64,000 nt of DNA from NCBI RefSeq assembly GCF_035582795.1, contig NW_027445436.1, forward strand, positions 1,052,770 through 1,116,769, given 5' to 3'. The notes under the pieces are model-generated. The model saw only the letters and a list, made by a program, of their open reading frames with translations. It did not search any database and was not told the origin of the DNA. Both the position numbers and the translations under genes were made by a program. This stretch comes from Mycteria americana (taxonomy: Eukaryota; Chordata; Aves; Ciconiiformes; Ciconiidae). Positions 15,930 to 28,800 of this stretch are shown piece after piece; the first letter of the stretch is position 1; each line of letters opens with the position of its first letter.

Positions 15930-18900
15930 TCAGGCTGGAGTCTGTCCAGCTGGGCTGCTGCTGCCATCTCCTCTGCTGGGAGAGGGTGTTCAGCCTTCCT
16001 CCACCTCTTGTTGACCTTCTTTCTCCTGGGCTGGGCTGGAGGGTGGGGAGTCCAAGTGCCTCCAGGCCCGAATGCCTGCCAAGGAGGAGATGCTCTCAGC
16101 AAACCAGATGAAACAGAGGTGCTGTTTCCCAGAGGATCTCTTGAAAGGAGCCTGCAGCAGGACCTGGGAGCCGGGAGACTCAGCACCGCATGCCCGTCAT
16201 CACGGCTGATGGCTGCTTTTGCCCCTCAGGTCCTGCTGCCAGTCTCTCCCTGACAGGGGTGAGCAGGCAAACCCCTGCCCTGCAGCTGGGTGTCAGTCCT
16301 ACTCCCACCCCCTGGAGACCTGCCGCCCCCGGTGCCCCGACAGAGAGGGTCGCTGCTGTGCTCGGCGGTGTCAATCACTGCCCGTACCTGGGGCGGCTGT
16401 CGGTCCTCCCCTGCAGACCAGGCTTCCCACGCCGCCCATTCTGCCTTTGCTTGCTCCCGCTGCTCTTGCCACCTCGGCTTCACTTGCTCCCACTCTGCAG
16501 ACAGCTGCCAGACCTCCTGGAGGGGATGGAAACACAGCCACAGGCAGGATTAGTCTCAGCTCCTGGAGGGGCTTCCTTCGGGTCTGACCTGCATTGGTGC
16601 CCCTTGCCTCAGGCGGTCGGTCGGTCGGCAGCGCTTTGCCCCTAACAGATCAGGGGCCGTGGAGTCATGCCAGGCTCCTCAGCTCATGGCAAAGACAGCT
16701 GAGTGACCAAAGACCTGCACTGTCAACGACCTAGAAAGGACTTGTCTGTTGTCCATAGCCCCTGGCCAGAATACAGTGTTTCATGACAGCCCGGAGGACA
16801 AGAACTGGCGGGAAGGGTGTGCAGCACCTTCCTTTTCATGAAGAAGATCTGAAGGAGGTGACAGCCAGGTTACAATGGACGCACGCCAAGGGATCCTTTC
16901 AGGATGGCTCTCTGCACAAAGAGGCTTTTGCCGAGTCTCAAACAGCACGGTAGTTGCAGCAAGGCAGCGCACGTACCTGCAACGCTCTCCTGCAGCCTTC
17001 AGAGGACGGGAGTGCAGCGGTGGGCCTGGCTGGAGGACCTGGCTCCTGCCTGCCTGCCTCCTTCATCCTGGGGGAGCTGCCTGGACATGGCGGGAGCACA
17101 CTGCAAAGAGACACCAGGAGGAGTCGGCATGAGCACGGGGCAGGTTGGTCTCCCATTTTCGTCTGGTATCAAAGCTCCCCCGGCTGGCAGAAGAAGCGGG
17201 GGAGGTGGGGCCGTTTCCCATGGCACAGGGGAGCCTTTCCTGAGCCCCATCAGATGCATGGGAGAGGAGGGCCCCTCAGGTCTGTTGTAAGGGCAAGCAA
17301 AGTGCTGTGGGGTGCATACAACATCCTCTGCCTACCCCACTACGGGGCCTGCAATGGGGGAAACAAGCTCGTAAAAACCATGGGGCATGTGTCAGGGACC
17401 TTCCCGAGTCCCTACAGCCGGACTGTCCAAAGGGGATGTCTCTCCTACATGGGTGCAAGGATCCCTTTCTTCCCTTCCCACAAGGGTCTCACCTGGCAGA
17501 AGACTTCTTCCGCGTGTCTTGCTGCCTCATGCCTGGCCCCTGGCTTGGCAGCACGGGGAGGGAAAACTTTGCCCGCCTCTGCAGCAGCTTGTCAGGATGC
17601 CCCTGTGCACCTGGGAAAGGAGGAAGCTCTTCAGAGCAGCCCCGTGGGGAGTGCGTTTTAGTGGGGCTGTGGTCACCCAGCGTGGGGCAGGGCCCCACCT
17701 GGACAGCAGGGACCCGTTCCCGTACGTCTTCTGATCTTGTGACTTTCTGCAGCCTTCTTGTGCCAGGTGGAGAAAGCCTCGGCCACCGCTCTGCTGAACA
17801 CAATGAACCGAAACCTGGAGAGCAAATGATGACACAGGCTTGAAGAAGGGTGACCCCCTACCCTCTGCAGCTTCCCCGCACTAACCCTCCTGACTGTCGT
17901 GCGAGGCATGGCATCCCTTCTCCTTTGTGGCCATGCACAGGGTTTACTGGCAATCTCCCCCCAACACCAGAAAATGTAGCTTAAAGTCCTCTCCGTGTGC
18001 AGTCGGTTCTCTCTGATGGGAATGACGCCAGGCTGGGCATGAGAAACACAATCACGACGCCCGGTCACTCCAGGAGAATACACGCGTATTCCCAACTCGG
18101 CATTAGTTAACCAGAAACCAGTCACTTCAGGATGGATCCCTGACTCGATGCTGAGTGTTGAGCCCCGACAACATGCACTGCTGAGCAGGAACTGGAAAGC
18201 CGCCCGCTCAGTCGGTCAAGGGCCGCGGAGGAAACGCACTCACCTCGGGAACGCCTCGGCAGGAGCAGCCTGCATCCCCCGAGCGGTGGTCGCTCCACCG
18301 GAGACAGCTGCAGCTGGCATCCACAGCCTCTGCAAAGTGACCCAGAGCTGTTAGAAGGTTTCCAAGGCAGTCTTCTCTTGGCTCCCAAAGGAAGCAGAGC
18401 TGTCTCCTGCTCCAAAGGAACGGCACTTCTCCAAAGCCCTCTTCCAAATCCTCCTCCATGAACATTAGCCCTTGCTCTGCTCTGGAGAAGCTGCACAGCA
18501 AACACTGAGACTGCGCAAGAACACTGCCGGGCTTTTTTTAGGGCAAGGACCCAGAAACTCAGAAGAAACTTTCTTTGCTGATGGAGGAGTCAGTCAGGGT
18601 GAGCATAGGGAAAGGTGTTTGGCTGGCCTGCCACGTCCAGGCTGGCCAACGGTGATTGGGTTGCTCCCCCTTCAATAGGCTTCCCAAAGACATTGAAGCA
18701 GCCCTCAAAACCTCAGCAACTTACAGTGTGCAGCAGTGCAATCCGGCTGGCCTTGCTCTCCAGCCCTGTGACGCAGTCGTAATAAAACCGCATGCACAGG
18801 ACATCGTCTTTGCGGGACAAAACGCCAATGTCCTTGAAGGCGAAGGCGAGGCGCTGCCTGTTCCTCAGCTGGAAGGAGTACAAGAGTATGGTCTCTTGCA

Positions 18901-20725
18901 CACAGTCCTCCACCACGTGCCGCGGGAAGGAGGTGGCTTGCGATAGCCACTTGTAGTTCAGCGGCTTGATCTTGACATCGTCTGCAAGGAGGAGGAACAT
19001 CGTCAGTGCCACAGCAGGCCAAATTTCCATGGAAGATTCATAACAAAAAGTCATCGAAAAGGTGGTTTATAAAAACAGCTTTTGGGGAGTGGTTTGTTTT
19101 GGGGGAGCTCAAGCCTTCCCCCGACCTTTGGAGGCAATTCCCTACTTCTCCCAGCCCTTTCCAAAGAGCAGCGAGCACGCACCCCACCCCCAGACACGGA
19201 GGAGGAAAGCGGAGGGTGGCCGCTGCCTTCTCACCAGGGATAACCACTGTGGGGAACGCGAGCTCCTGCACACATAACACATCAATGTCCAGCCGGAAGA
19301 CGGGTCTTCGAACCGTATATGCCTCTTTTTCGCCGAGGAATTGCTCTTGGACCATAGCGAAGGTCCCGAGTCCTGTGACCATGACACCCTGCCCAGGAAA
19401 AAGACAAAAAGGCTGATGAGTGAGTATTTTAGAGATGGGAAAAGTGAAAGCTTTGGAAAAGGCCCGTGTTCTGCATTTGTTTTCTTCCCCTCCTCAAAAT
19501 ATTGGCTAACATCCCGTGGCTAGAGAAGATCCCAGGCATTTCCAGCACAAGGAATACCTATGGGACTGGTTCCCAGGGATTATCCTTGGCACGGACCCAG
19601 CATAATGCCCAGGCTCTCTGCTTGGTGTCTCCACTCTGACCATAGCGAAGGGTGAAGCCCTATCAGGCACCAAGTGCTTTCTCAGACTACATCTGGACTT
19701 GGTTTCTCTCCTGGTGACCAAGAAGCAGCTCTGGGCACACAGGGTGTCTCGGTGTGCTGCCATGATGCTGAGGGAGGGATTGCTCCCCGGGGTCCAGGCT
19801 CTCTCTCCAGGGCAAAAGAGGGCCGAGATCCCAGCCCACCTTGTCCAGCTTCAGCTGTCCCAGGATGTACGCAGACACAGCATCCCAGATAGCCACAACC
19901 TCTGGAAAGCAAGGGAAAGAGGTGTCAGGCTGCGGGCCAGCCAGCTCACAGCCCATCGCCAAGCTCCTCGCCCAGGGGGTGACAGATGCAGGTGTCCACA
20001 AACAGCCCAGACAAACACTGCCATGGCTGCGGAGCTGGGCTGTGCCCCACTTTCAGCCAGCCAGCCTTACTCTGCTCCCAGGGCAGGGCTGGAGCAGAAA
20101 TGGGGATGTGGGAAGGGCTCAGGACCAGGACTGTGGCCATCTAACCCCCAGAAAAGGATTGGCACCCCAGAGCCCAGGGTATGAATATGGTGGCACAAGA
20201 GGATCCCGTGGGAAGGAACAGAGGTTCTCCCAAAGGAGACTAGTCCAAGGTAAAGGGCTGATTTACAGCAGAGACATTTCCAGCTGGCACGTGAGAGCCC
20301 TGTGGGAGCTGAAGGACACCTCAGCCCCGGGGACGCAGGACCCCTTTTCATCCCAGAGCCAGAACGCCACGAGGTACCAGCTCCCAGGGAAAGCTGGCCC
20401 TGCATGGCCCCCCTCGCGAGGGGACTGAGCCATTCCCATGGGAGCCTTGGGGCTCAGGGCAGTCCCAGCACCATGACCCGGGAGTCCTGGTTGCCACATT
20501 GTCCCCCGAGCCCAGTGGGAGCCTTGGTCAAGCTCTCACAACAGCCCCCAGCCCTGTCCAGCCACCCCTACAGCCCAGCAGCTGCAGCTTTTGACAGTGG
20601 ATAGCTCTGCTGCGACCCCTCGGGAAGGAGCTCCCCAAACCCTTACCCTTGGTGGAGAGTTGCAGGAGCGTGGGGAACAAGCTGCTCAGCTCCAAGCTGA
20701 CGGCCACAGTGCAGCAGCCTTCCAT
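15930..20725 (-). CDS. CCDC81-like protein with paired HU-type domains, at least 9 exons
   Basis: Relative of CCDC81, a centrosome/cilium-associated protein with N-terminal HU (bacterial DNA-bending-like) domains. Exons from the ATG at 20,725: 20,647-20,725; 19,840-19,901; 19,235-19,388; 18,725-18,981; 18,244-18,329; 17,699-17,814; 17,493-17,610; 16,977-17,100; 16,388-16,516; perhaps 15,930-16,030. Splice sites are GT-AG and phases chain through the first nine. Diagnostic residues are AIWDAVSAYILGQLKLDK, GLGTF, RRPVF and PLNYKWL in the first HU region and CVQETILLYSF, FKDIGVL and MRFYYD in the second. The downstream exons are Arg/Pro/Ala-rich, and one (16,388-16,516) is charged and helical with repeated EQ and WAAWEAW. 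The family's long C-terminal coiled coil is not seen, so this is probably a short avian paralog. The stop codon is not located. Confidence 0.8.
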
Positions 20726-21370
20726 CGCGCTTGCTGCTTGCCCTCAGCTCACGGAAAGGGATGCTCTTCGCAGCTCCTCGCCCAAAACTCCTCTCTGACG
20801 TGCCCCTGCTCTGCCTGCCAGCAAGCGTCCTGCCTGCCAGCGAGGGTCCCCCAGCGCAGCCCCGCTGCCTCCCGACCCTGCTCCTGGCTGTGGAGTAGCT
20901 CTGAAGGGCAGCAGTGGGGAGCCCCTGAGCAGTGCCCAGCAGTGCCCAGGCCTCGCCGGGAAGTGCCGTCACTGCCACGGTGCTGGGGAGACCTCCCTGT
21001 GATGTGGGGCATCCCCCTGTGACATCAGCCCGCAGCATTTGAAGGTGCATTATGACACCAGCAGGGAGACAGCATAACTGGGGAGGGAGGAGATGGATTT
21101 CCCCTCTTGTCCTGGGAAACAGTCATCCCCTTTCTCCCCAGTCCTTTTCCAAAAACCCTGTCTGTCCCCTGCACCAAGAAGTCTCTGCTACTGGGAGCCC
21201 ATCCAGGCAGGTGGGGTTTGGGGGTTGGCTGTGTTTGGGTAGCTACAAGAGATGGGATCGAAGGATCCCAACAGCAGGATGGCTGTGGGATGCAACAGCC
21301 CCTCCGGTGTGCCCAAACACTCCTCTCTGCTGCGTGTCGCTTGTGTGGTAGGAGTAGGATGGGCTTTCTT
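20726..21370. promoter_or_regulatory. Probable 5' flank of the CCDC81-like gene
   Basis: A GC-rich stretch directly upstream of the minus-strand ATG. I see no clear TATA box or exon. It is labelled as promoter only from position. Confidence 0.3.
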
Positions 21371-21670
21371 GCCCTGGTTTTGGCTGGGATGGAGTTAATT
21401 TTCTCCATAGCAGCCCATATGGTGCCGTGCGTTGGATTTGTGACCAGAACAGTCCTGGTAACACCCCGATGCTTTAGCTATTGCTCAGCAGTGCTTGCAC
21501 AGCATCAAGGCCTTCTCTGTTTCTCATGCTGACCTACCAGCAACTAGGCTGGGATGGGCAAGAGGCTGGGAGGGGACACAGCCAGGACCGCTGACCCAAT
21601 TGACCAAAGGGATATCCCACACCACATGACATCGTGCTCAGCAATAAAAGTTGGGGAAAGAACGAGCAAG
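21371..21670 (+). mobile_element. ERVL-type LTR, 3'-truncated
   Basis: The first ~300 bp of an avian ERVL-type LTR (CCTGGTTTTGGCTGGGATGG, then AGTTAATTTTCT and the conserved ATGACATCGTGCTCAG region). The R/U5 end is missing. It is more diverged than the copies at 9,565 and 46,153, so it is older. Confidence 0.85.
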
Positions 21671-22800
21671 GTGTGGGGGGTGTGTGTGTTTGCGTCTATG
21701 GTGTTTGTCTCTCCAAGTTACCGTTATGCGTGATAAAGCCTTGAACGTAATGAGTAGCGAAATGTTCAGTTGCCCTAAATTTTGGCATCTGCTGTCATTT
21801 CAATTGGCCAAAGAAATTGCCCAACAACCTCCAAGAAGATGCCCCCAGATGTTGCCCAGTCTCTCAGAGCTGCTCCAGTAGAGCTTGCAGTTCCCTGCAC
21901 ATGTCTTGGGCCATCTCTAGGACCTCACATGGCACCAGGTGTTGGTGTCTGAGCAGCTCACTGCTGCCCTCCATCTCCAGGAATTAGCATCAGAGCTGAG
22001 ACAAGGAGCTCACATGCAGGTGGCCATTTTGTGCACACCTGAACTGAGGCAAGAGGAATCCCACCTCCTTTGATGGATTTAGATCATAGATTCTGGTGTG
22101 CATGGGAGGGACACAAGTCCCTTTCTGGGCCCAGGACTAAAAACACAGGAGGAGGTGCCTCCATTGACTCAGCTGAATGCCTTCCCTCTGCAGGGGTAAA
22201 GGAGATCCCTCCCTGGCACTCTCTGGGTGTCCTGCCTAACGATGGGACAAGGAAAGGCAATGTTCCTGCCCAGTTTTTTTCCTGATAGGAGAAATGGCAC
22301 TGCTGGAAAGAAGTCTGTCTCCCGCAATGAGAAAGGGAACCTCAGTGATTCCTTCAGCCTGTTTCACAGCAGGTTCCCCTGGAGCCCCAGGGACACCTGA
22401 AGGGAGCCCAGATGGGCAAGAAAGTTGGCGCCTTGGGCTGGTCCTTGTGCTGAGCTGGGCTGGGCTCCTGGGACAGAGGGAGCTCCTGGCAACTGGGCAG
22501 TGCTGCAGTGACACAGCTCTGCCCAGGAGCAGCTCCTGCGCAAAGCACAGCAGCCCCACAGCCTGACCCTGAGCCCGCAGTCCCCGAGATGTGCCCCTTC
22601 CCCACTGCCATGTCTTTGTGCTCTGCTCCCCCCAGTCAGCCTCAGGGGACACCTGGGCAGGCAAGCACCAGCTCTGGCTCAAACCCCAAAGCCTTTTAAT
22701 AAGAACACACATGAAGGAAGGTGTAAAGCAGGCAATAAAAATAGAGGAAATCCCAGCTCTTTCTGCTGCCCGTTGGAAAAAGGAGATGGTTTCCTGATGC
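21671..22800. repeat. Intergenic segment with two dispersed repeats
   Basis: No gene is supported. About 21,840-22,260 is similar to 39,780-40,150 in the same orientation. About 22,300-22,700 resembles 52,620-52,850 in inverted orientation. On the minus strand an ATTAAA near 22,697 could serve as the polyadenylation signal of the SRCR receptor whose stop is at 22,801. Confidence 0.55.
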
Positions 22801-25800
22801 TCACGGCTTTCCCAGCTGCACAGACCTCTCCTCCTGGCTGGCTGCACCCAGCTGCACGGCAGGGACGGGCTCTCCGTGCCCAGGGCTCAGGGACTGTTGT
22901 GCACTGAGCTCTGGTGTCACAGCCTTGGTGCCCTCAGGGGAATGTACTGGAGACACGTCTTCAGCATCGTCATAGCCTGTGCTCTCCAGGGACAGGGACC
23001 GGGCATCTCCCTCAGCTCCAGGGACCCCAGCACTTCTCTGGGAGCGCAGGTTGGCCCCTGCAAGCAGCAAGGCAGGCCATTGCACGTTCACCCCATGGGG
23101 TGTCCCTCCTGGTCTGTACATCACCTTCCTCCCTTCTCCTCACCAGTCCTGAGATGTTCAGCTCTCCCTCCCAACCGCGGTCTCCCCAAGGAAAACTCCC
23201 GGGGCAGGTTCCCCCATCCCAGGAGGCTGGGCTCTCAGTACAGCAGCAACTCGCTGGCAGCAGGGATGGCACCCCAGGAACCAGCAGTGCTATCTTTCCC
23301 TCTCACCTCTGGATGCATCCTGGGGCCCTGCTCCCTCCTCTGGCACCCTGGACTTTTCCCAGTCTCCCTGCCCAGGGGCAGGATCCTCCGCAGGGTCAGA
23401 AACCTCCCTGGCATCATCATAGCCATCCGCTGGGTCACCTCCGGGCAGGATCCTCCGCAGGGTCAGAAACGTCCCTGGCATCATCATAGCCATCCGCTGG
23501 GTCACCTCCGGGCAGGACAGGGATGTCTGAAAGGAGAGGGGAGCTGGTGACAGTGAGAAGAGACATCCTGCAGAGTAGCGGATGGGAGGATGCACAGGGA
23601 CATGGGGCTCAGACAATGGTGTTAGCAGCACCACAGGAGACCCCCCCGCCATGTCCTACCCAACTGTGAGGGTGACACTCAGTGACACTGCTGTCCATCC
23701 CATGGCTGCAGGGAGGAGAGATCAACCTCTTCTTGCCCCCTGTCAGCTGGTGCTGGCCCCGGACCATCTTCCTCCTTGCTGTCCCCAGGGTAGGGCTGCA
23801 GCTTGGTAAGGGACCCCTCTGAATAGGAGCCTGGAGAGAGGCGCAGCAGCTTTTATGGGTTGAGCCCCACTGACCTGGCTTGCGGACAGTGCTGCTGGTG
23901 ACAGGGGAGCTCCAGAGCCAGGGCTGAGGGGAGAGGAGCACTCAGAACTCAGCCTGCTCCCCTGGGACAACCCCCATCTCAAAGGGGCTCCCAGAGATGC
24001 CCTGGGACAGCACCTTCCCTCACCCCTCAGGCGTCCCATGGGGTGCAGGGGCAGGCAGAGAGGGGCTGTCCCAGGCTGGGACGGGCAGAGCTGGTGGGGA
24101 GGAAGCTTCTCTCCTGGGCCCGGGACCTGCCTGCTCTCCCCACACACCCCACAGCCCCAGTGCTGCAGCGACCAGGGGGCTGCAGGGGGTCAGCCCTGGG
24201 TGGGGGCCAGGGGAAAAAGCCCTGCAGATGGGTCCCCCATGAGGGACCCTCACCCACCTGAGCCGCGGAACCTCGCCTGCTTCTCCCATGCCGGGCCGTA
24301 AGCGATCTCTTCATACACGGCGTCAGGGAAAGGCTCCCAAGCTCTCTCGGAGCCTGCAGACAGAGGCAGGGCTGGCCCAGGAATGGGCAGAGAGGGGAGG
24401 GGATCCTGCTCTGCTCCCCCAGCCCTGTTCCCCTGGGCCAGCCCAGGGCTGTCCCCACAGCACAGACCCGCTGCGCTGTCCGGTCACTGCTGCCACTTCC
24501 TCAGTGAGGGCAATGTTCCCATGGAGACGGTCTGGGTCAGTGACACCCTCGCACCATCCCCTCAGAGACAGCCCTTGTGCCCCTCTGGACCCTGGGTCAG
24601 GCCCCTGGTGCTGAGCTGGGAGCAGTTCCACCTTTCCTCTGCCCCTGGAGCTGCTCCCTCTCTGCCCCATGGATCCATAGCACGGCCCCTGCCCTGCCAC
24701 GGGGAGGTCAGGGATGGGTGGAGGAACAGCCTGGGGGCCTGACACCACAGGGATGGACCCTGCTGCCCCACGCTTCTCCCAGCATCTCCCTGCCCCAGAG
24801 CGCCCTCCAGTGCTGCCCAGAGCGCTGCCAGTGGCTCGTCCTCATCTGTCTCCCCTCTCCTCCCATCTCCCCCAGCCCCACTCTGCCATTTCTCTCTTCA
24901 CCCCATCCCTACATCTGCCCATCTCTGCACTCCCCCTACCCCTGGCCCATGCTCAGGCAGTCAATGGGGCGGTACGTGGGACAGCAGGCAGCACACACTC
25001 TTGTCCCCTCAGCTCTGCCTGTACTGCTCACTGACACCCCACAGCACCCCGGCCTTGCCAGGAGACACATTCCCCCGGGATCGCGGGGGAATGACTCACC
25101 TCTGCGCCCAGCCCTGGCGATTCGCACTTGCCCGGCCAGGAGGGCCAGGAGCAGGCAGAGAAGGGCTCCCAGGATGATGCAGATGATAATGGGCAATGAG
25201 ACTCTCCCGCTGCCGGTCGCACGGCCTGGGGTGGGATCTGCATGGCAGGAACACAGAAAGGGCAGCACCGGGTCTGAGAGAGGTGGGGGGCCGGGATACC
25301 CCAGTGCTCACCCCCATTACACCAGGGGTAAGGGACCCCTGGGGGGAGTGATGGGGAAGCACCCACTCTGCTGGTTAAACGACAGCCCTCCCCAACCTCC
25401 CCCACCGCTACCCCAGTGCCTCCTCTTGACAGTTTCCCACCCCAGCAAGGAGCCCCATCCCTCTGGCCATGGGTCACAGCCCGGCCTCGGGAGACCCAGC
25501 GCTGGCAGGAAGGAGAGGTTACCTGCTCGGGGAGTTGGTGCTGCTGTCCTGGGTGCAGCTGCAGAGGAGGAGAAGGAGAGCTGGGCTGAGAGGGTGGGTG
25601 TGCAGGTACCAGGGAGCCTCCTCTCTGACACGCATTGTGTGTGTGCACGTGTGTGTGTGTGTGCAGACATCCCTGACACATCCCACCCAAATTGCCTCTC
25701 CTGCAGGGCTGCTCAGGGTCTCTGGGACAAAGCCCAGGGCCCTGCTCTGGGCCATGGACAGGATGGCGTGGGCAGCCCCAGAGATGCCCCTGGCCGTGTC

Positions 25801-28800
25801 TCTGCAGAAGGAAATGCTGGGGTGAAGGGGCTGCTGCAGGGGGTCGTGCAGCAGAGAGTGGGGCTGAGCTCTGCTTGTGCCTCCCCATGCAGCCTCGCTC
25901 ACAGCAGCAGCTGAACCCCGGTCATTCAGGGACACGCACGGCACTGTGGGGCACCCTGACTGCTCAGCCCCAAAGGCTCCCTGGTTCACAGAGCAGCAGG
26001 AGGGCGTCCATGGAGGGGACGCTCCTCAGAGCCCTAGCTGGGCTCTTCTGAGACCTTGCCTGGAGACACCTCTGCCTCCCATGGGTGCTGCTGGGAGCCC
26101 AGCTGGCAACTGCTGGTGAATGTGTGGGGCTCTGAGAGCTGAAATCCTGTTTGTGCCCCCAGCAGCAGAAGGGTCTGGCATGGAAAGGAAAAGCCCCTGC
26201 GGGCTGTGTCTCTGCGTTTGACAATGCCCAGCAGGGAGCAGGAGCTGGGGTGACGCTGGTGGCTGGGGGGGTGAGAGTTACCATTGCAGGTGATGTGGAT
26301 CTCATCTCGCAGGTCATCGCATGACCGTGGGTCCCAGGACACGGAGGGACACTTCCAGAAGGAGCTGTTTCTCTCCCCACACTGCACGCGATCCAGCCAG
26401 GCGGGGCCAGGCAGCCTGCCATAGGTCGGGTATGGTTCCAGGTACCCTCCGTCCCCACAGCCCAGCTCCTTGCATGCCAGCGACACTGTTTTGGGAGTCA
26501 TTGAGTTTAAGCAGACGCTCCCCCACGTCCCGTTATAGAAAACCTGCAGGCGCCCAGAGCAGTTGCTGCTGTTCTCCAGCCTCAGGGCCACGAACTCTGG
26601 GAGGAAAGGCACCGAATGGGAACAGGCTGGTTCGGGGCTGTGGGAGCAGGGATGCCCCTGCACCCCCAGGCCCTCAGCCAGGCAAAGGCATGGCCAGCAA
26701 GTCCCCCTTGCACCCATGGGCAGAGAAAAATCCCTGACTGACAGACACCCCTGCCCTCCACGCTAATCCTCCAGGATGGCTCAGCTCCCCAGGGCCCCCC
26801 GGGTGGGACTGAGGGGACCCATGCGTGGGCGTACCCAGAGTGGGCTTGGGCAGGGGCTCAGAGGCGGCCATGAACAGCCTTGGCCGTTGCCAGCTCTCCC
26901 CTTGTCCTGGCCTCCCCGGGCACTGGGCTCCCGGACCAGGTCCCAGCACAGACCTGAGCAGACGACTCCTGCGTCCTCCTTGCGCCCGCAGTTGTCTTGC
27001 GCCCAGGACCCTGCCAGGCAGTCCCAGAGAGCAGCTTCGGCCCTGGAGCAGTTCATGCCCTGCAGCCAGATCCAACCGGAGCCTTTCCCGAACAGAGCAG
27101 AGCCAACCGCCTCTGCCGCCCCTCCGCAGCCCAGCTGGTGGCAAACGACAGTGGCGTCGGGCAGGTCCCAGCCATGATCACAGATGGTCCCCCAGCTGCC
27201 CTGGTAGTAGATCTCCACTCTGCCAGCGCAGCGCCCGGGCCCATTCACCAGCCGGACCTGCCAGCTCCCTGCAGCAGGAAGAAAGCCCAGCTGCCATCAG
27301 GGGCCGGCTGCCCACCCAGCCCAGAGCCTGGGAGGGCCCGTGCAGTGCCACTCACCCCAGCAAACGACCCCCACGTCCTCTGCAATCCCTGCTGCCAGTG
27401 CGCTCTCGGGCACGGAGGTGTTGCAGAGGGTCAGCTTGGCCTCGTGCCCTGCGCACCACACCCCTCGCAGCCCCACAGGACCCGTCCCTCTCTGAGGCTT
27501 CGGGGGGATGTAGGCTGCCTCTGCCTCTCCGCACTGCAGCTGCCGGCACACCACGCTGGTCTGCATGTCCCACTGGTCATCCAGAACTCTGCCCCATGTC
27601 CCGCGCTGCAAGATCTCAACTCGCCCGTCGCACCGGCTCCCTCCACCCACCAGCCGCAGGGATGAGGAGCTGTCTGGGCCTGGGGAGAGCAGCCATGCCC
27701 CAGCCCTCAGCAGCACCAGACAGCCCAGAAACCTGCAGCACCTCTCCAGGCTCTGGAACCCTCACGGTGCCCTGAAGCTCACCCACCTACCCCCAGCCCT
27801 CTGTGGCGAGCTTCAGGAGCAGCTTTCCACATGGCTGGTTTCCCCGTCCCTCAGCCTTCCTGGGCAAGACCCTCTCTGCTCTTGCTGGGCCAGAGCCACC
27901 CAACACGTCCCTGGCTGAGGCAGCTGGGGCAGCTCCCGCAGGAGGGAGCAGCAGCCGGTGGTGGCCTGGGGACAGGCAGCACCAGGACAAGCCTTGCCCA
28001 ACCTCAGTGCTGGCATTGGCACTGCTGAGCCATGGGGCAGAGCCCACACGTCTCTGCCCTCTGCATCCCTGGGGACCTGGGACTGGGAGCCTGTGTCGCT
28101 GGCAGGGATCAGAGCAAGGGAGACCTTCCCGATCAAACAGGAACAGTTTGGGACTTGTGCTGACCAGGAGTGAGGGCAAAGCCCAGCCCTGCTCTGCAGC
28201 TCACAGCCCTGCTCTGCTGCTGCTGCTGCTGCTGGGGGCACCCAGACACCCCTGTGGGTGTGGGATTGGGCTCTGTGGGACTCACCTGAGCAAATGACAG
28301 CAGCGTTGCTCTCGTGGGAGCACGGCGAGGCCCCCAGGGCGGCCACTGGACACTGTCCCAGGTGGGCTTCAGTCCCGTTGCAGTGGAATGAGTCTCTCCA
28401 GACAGGGCCGGGTCCTCTCCCAAAATGCCCTCCTCTGGGAATGGACTCCGCAAACCCGCAGTTGAGGTGACGACAGAGAACGTGGGCGTCCGAGAGATCC
28501 CAGCGGGAGGCACAGAGGGTGCCCCAGGTCCCCAGCACCTCAACCTCCACCCTTCCCTCACGCCGTGCTGCCGTTCACCAGCCTGAACCCTGTGTACTCT
28601 GCGGACAGAGAATGATGAGAGAGGGCGGACTTGTGCTTTTGCTCCCTCGGGAGGTGGAGGAGTGGCCAAATGGAGGAGAACCTGCCATCCTCCTCCTTCT
28701 GCACGATTTTAGGGCTGCAGACAACCACATCACCACTTCTGTCCTCATGCCCAGCACAGCACAGTCCCTGCCCTGCTCCCCTTCTCCTAGCACAGCCCCA

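Noticed and set aside
24577-25914. A 445-codon plus-strand open frame
   Set aside because: It is antisense to the transmembrane and tail exons of the SRCR receptor and crosses their introns, so it is a shadow frame.
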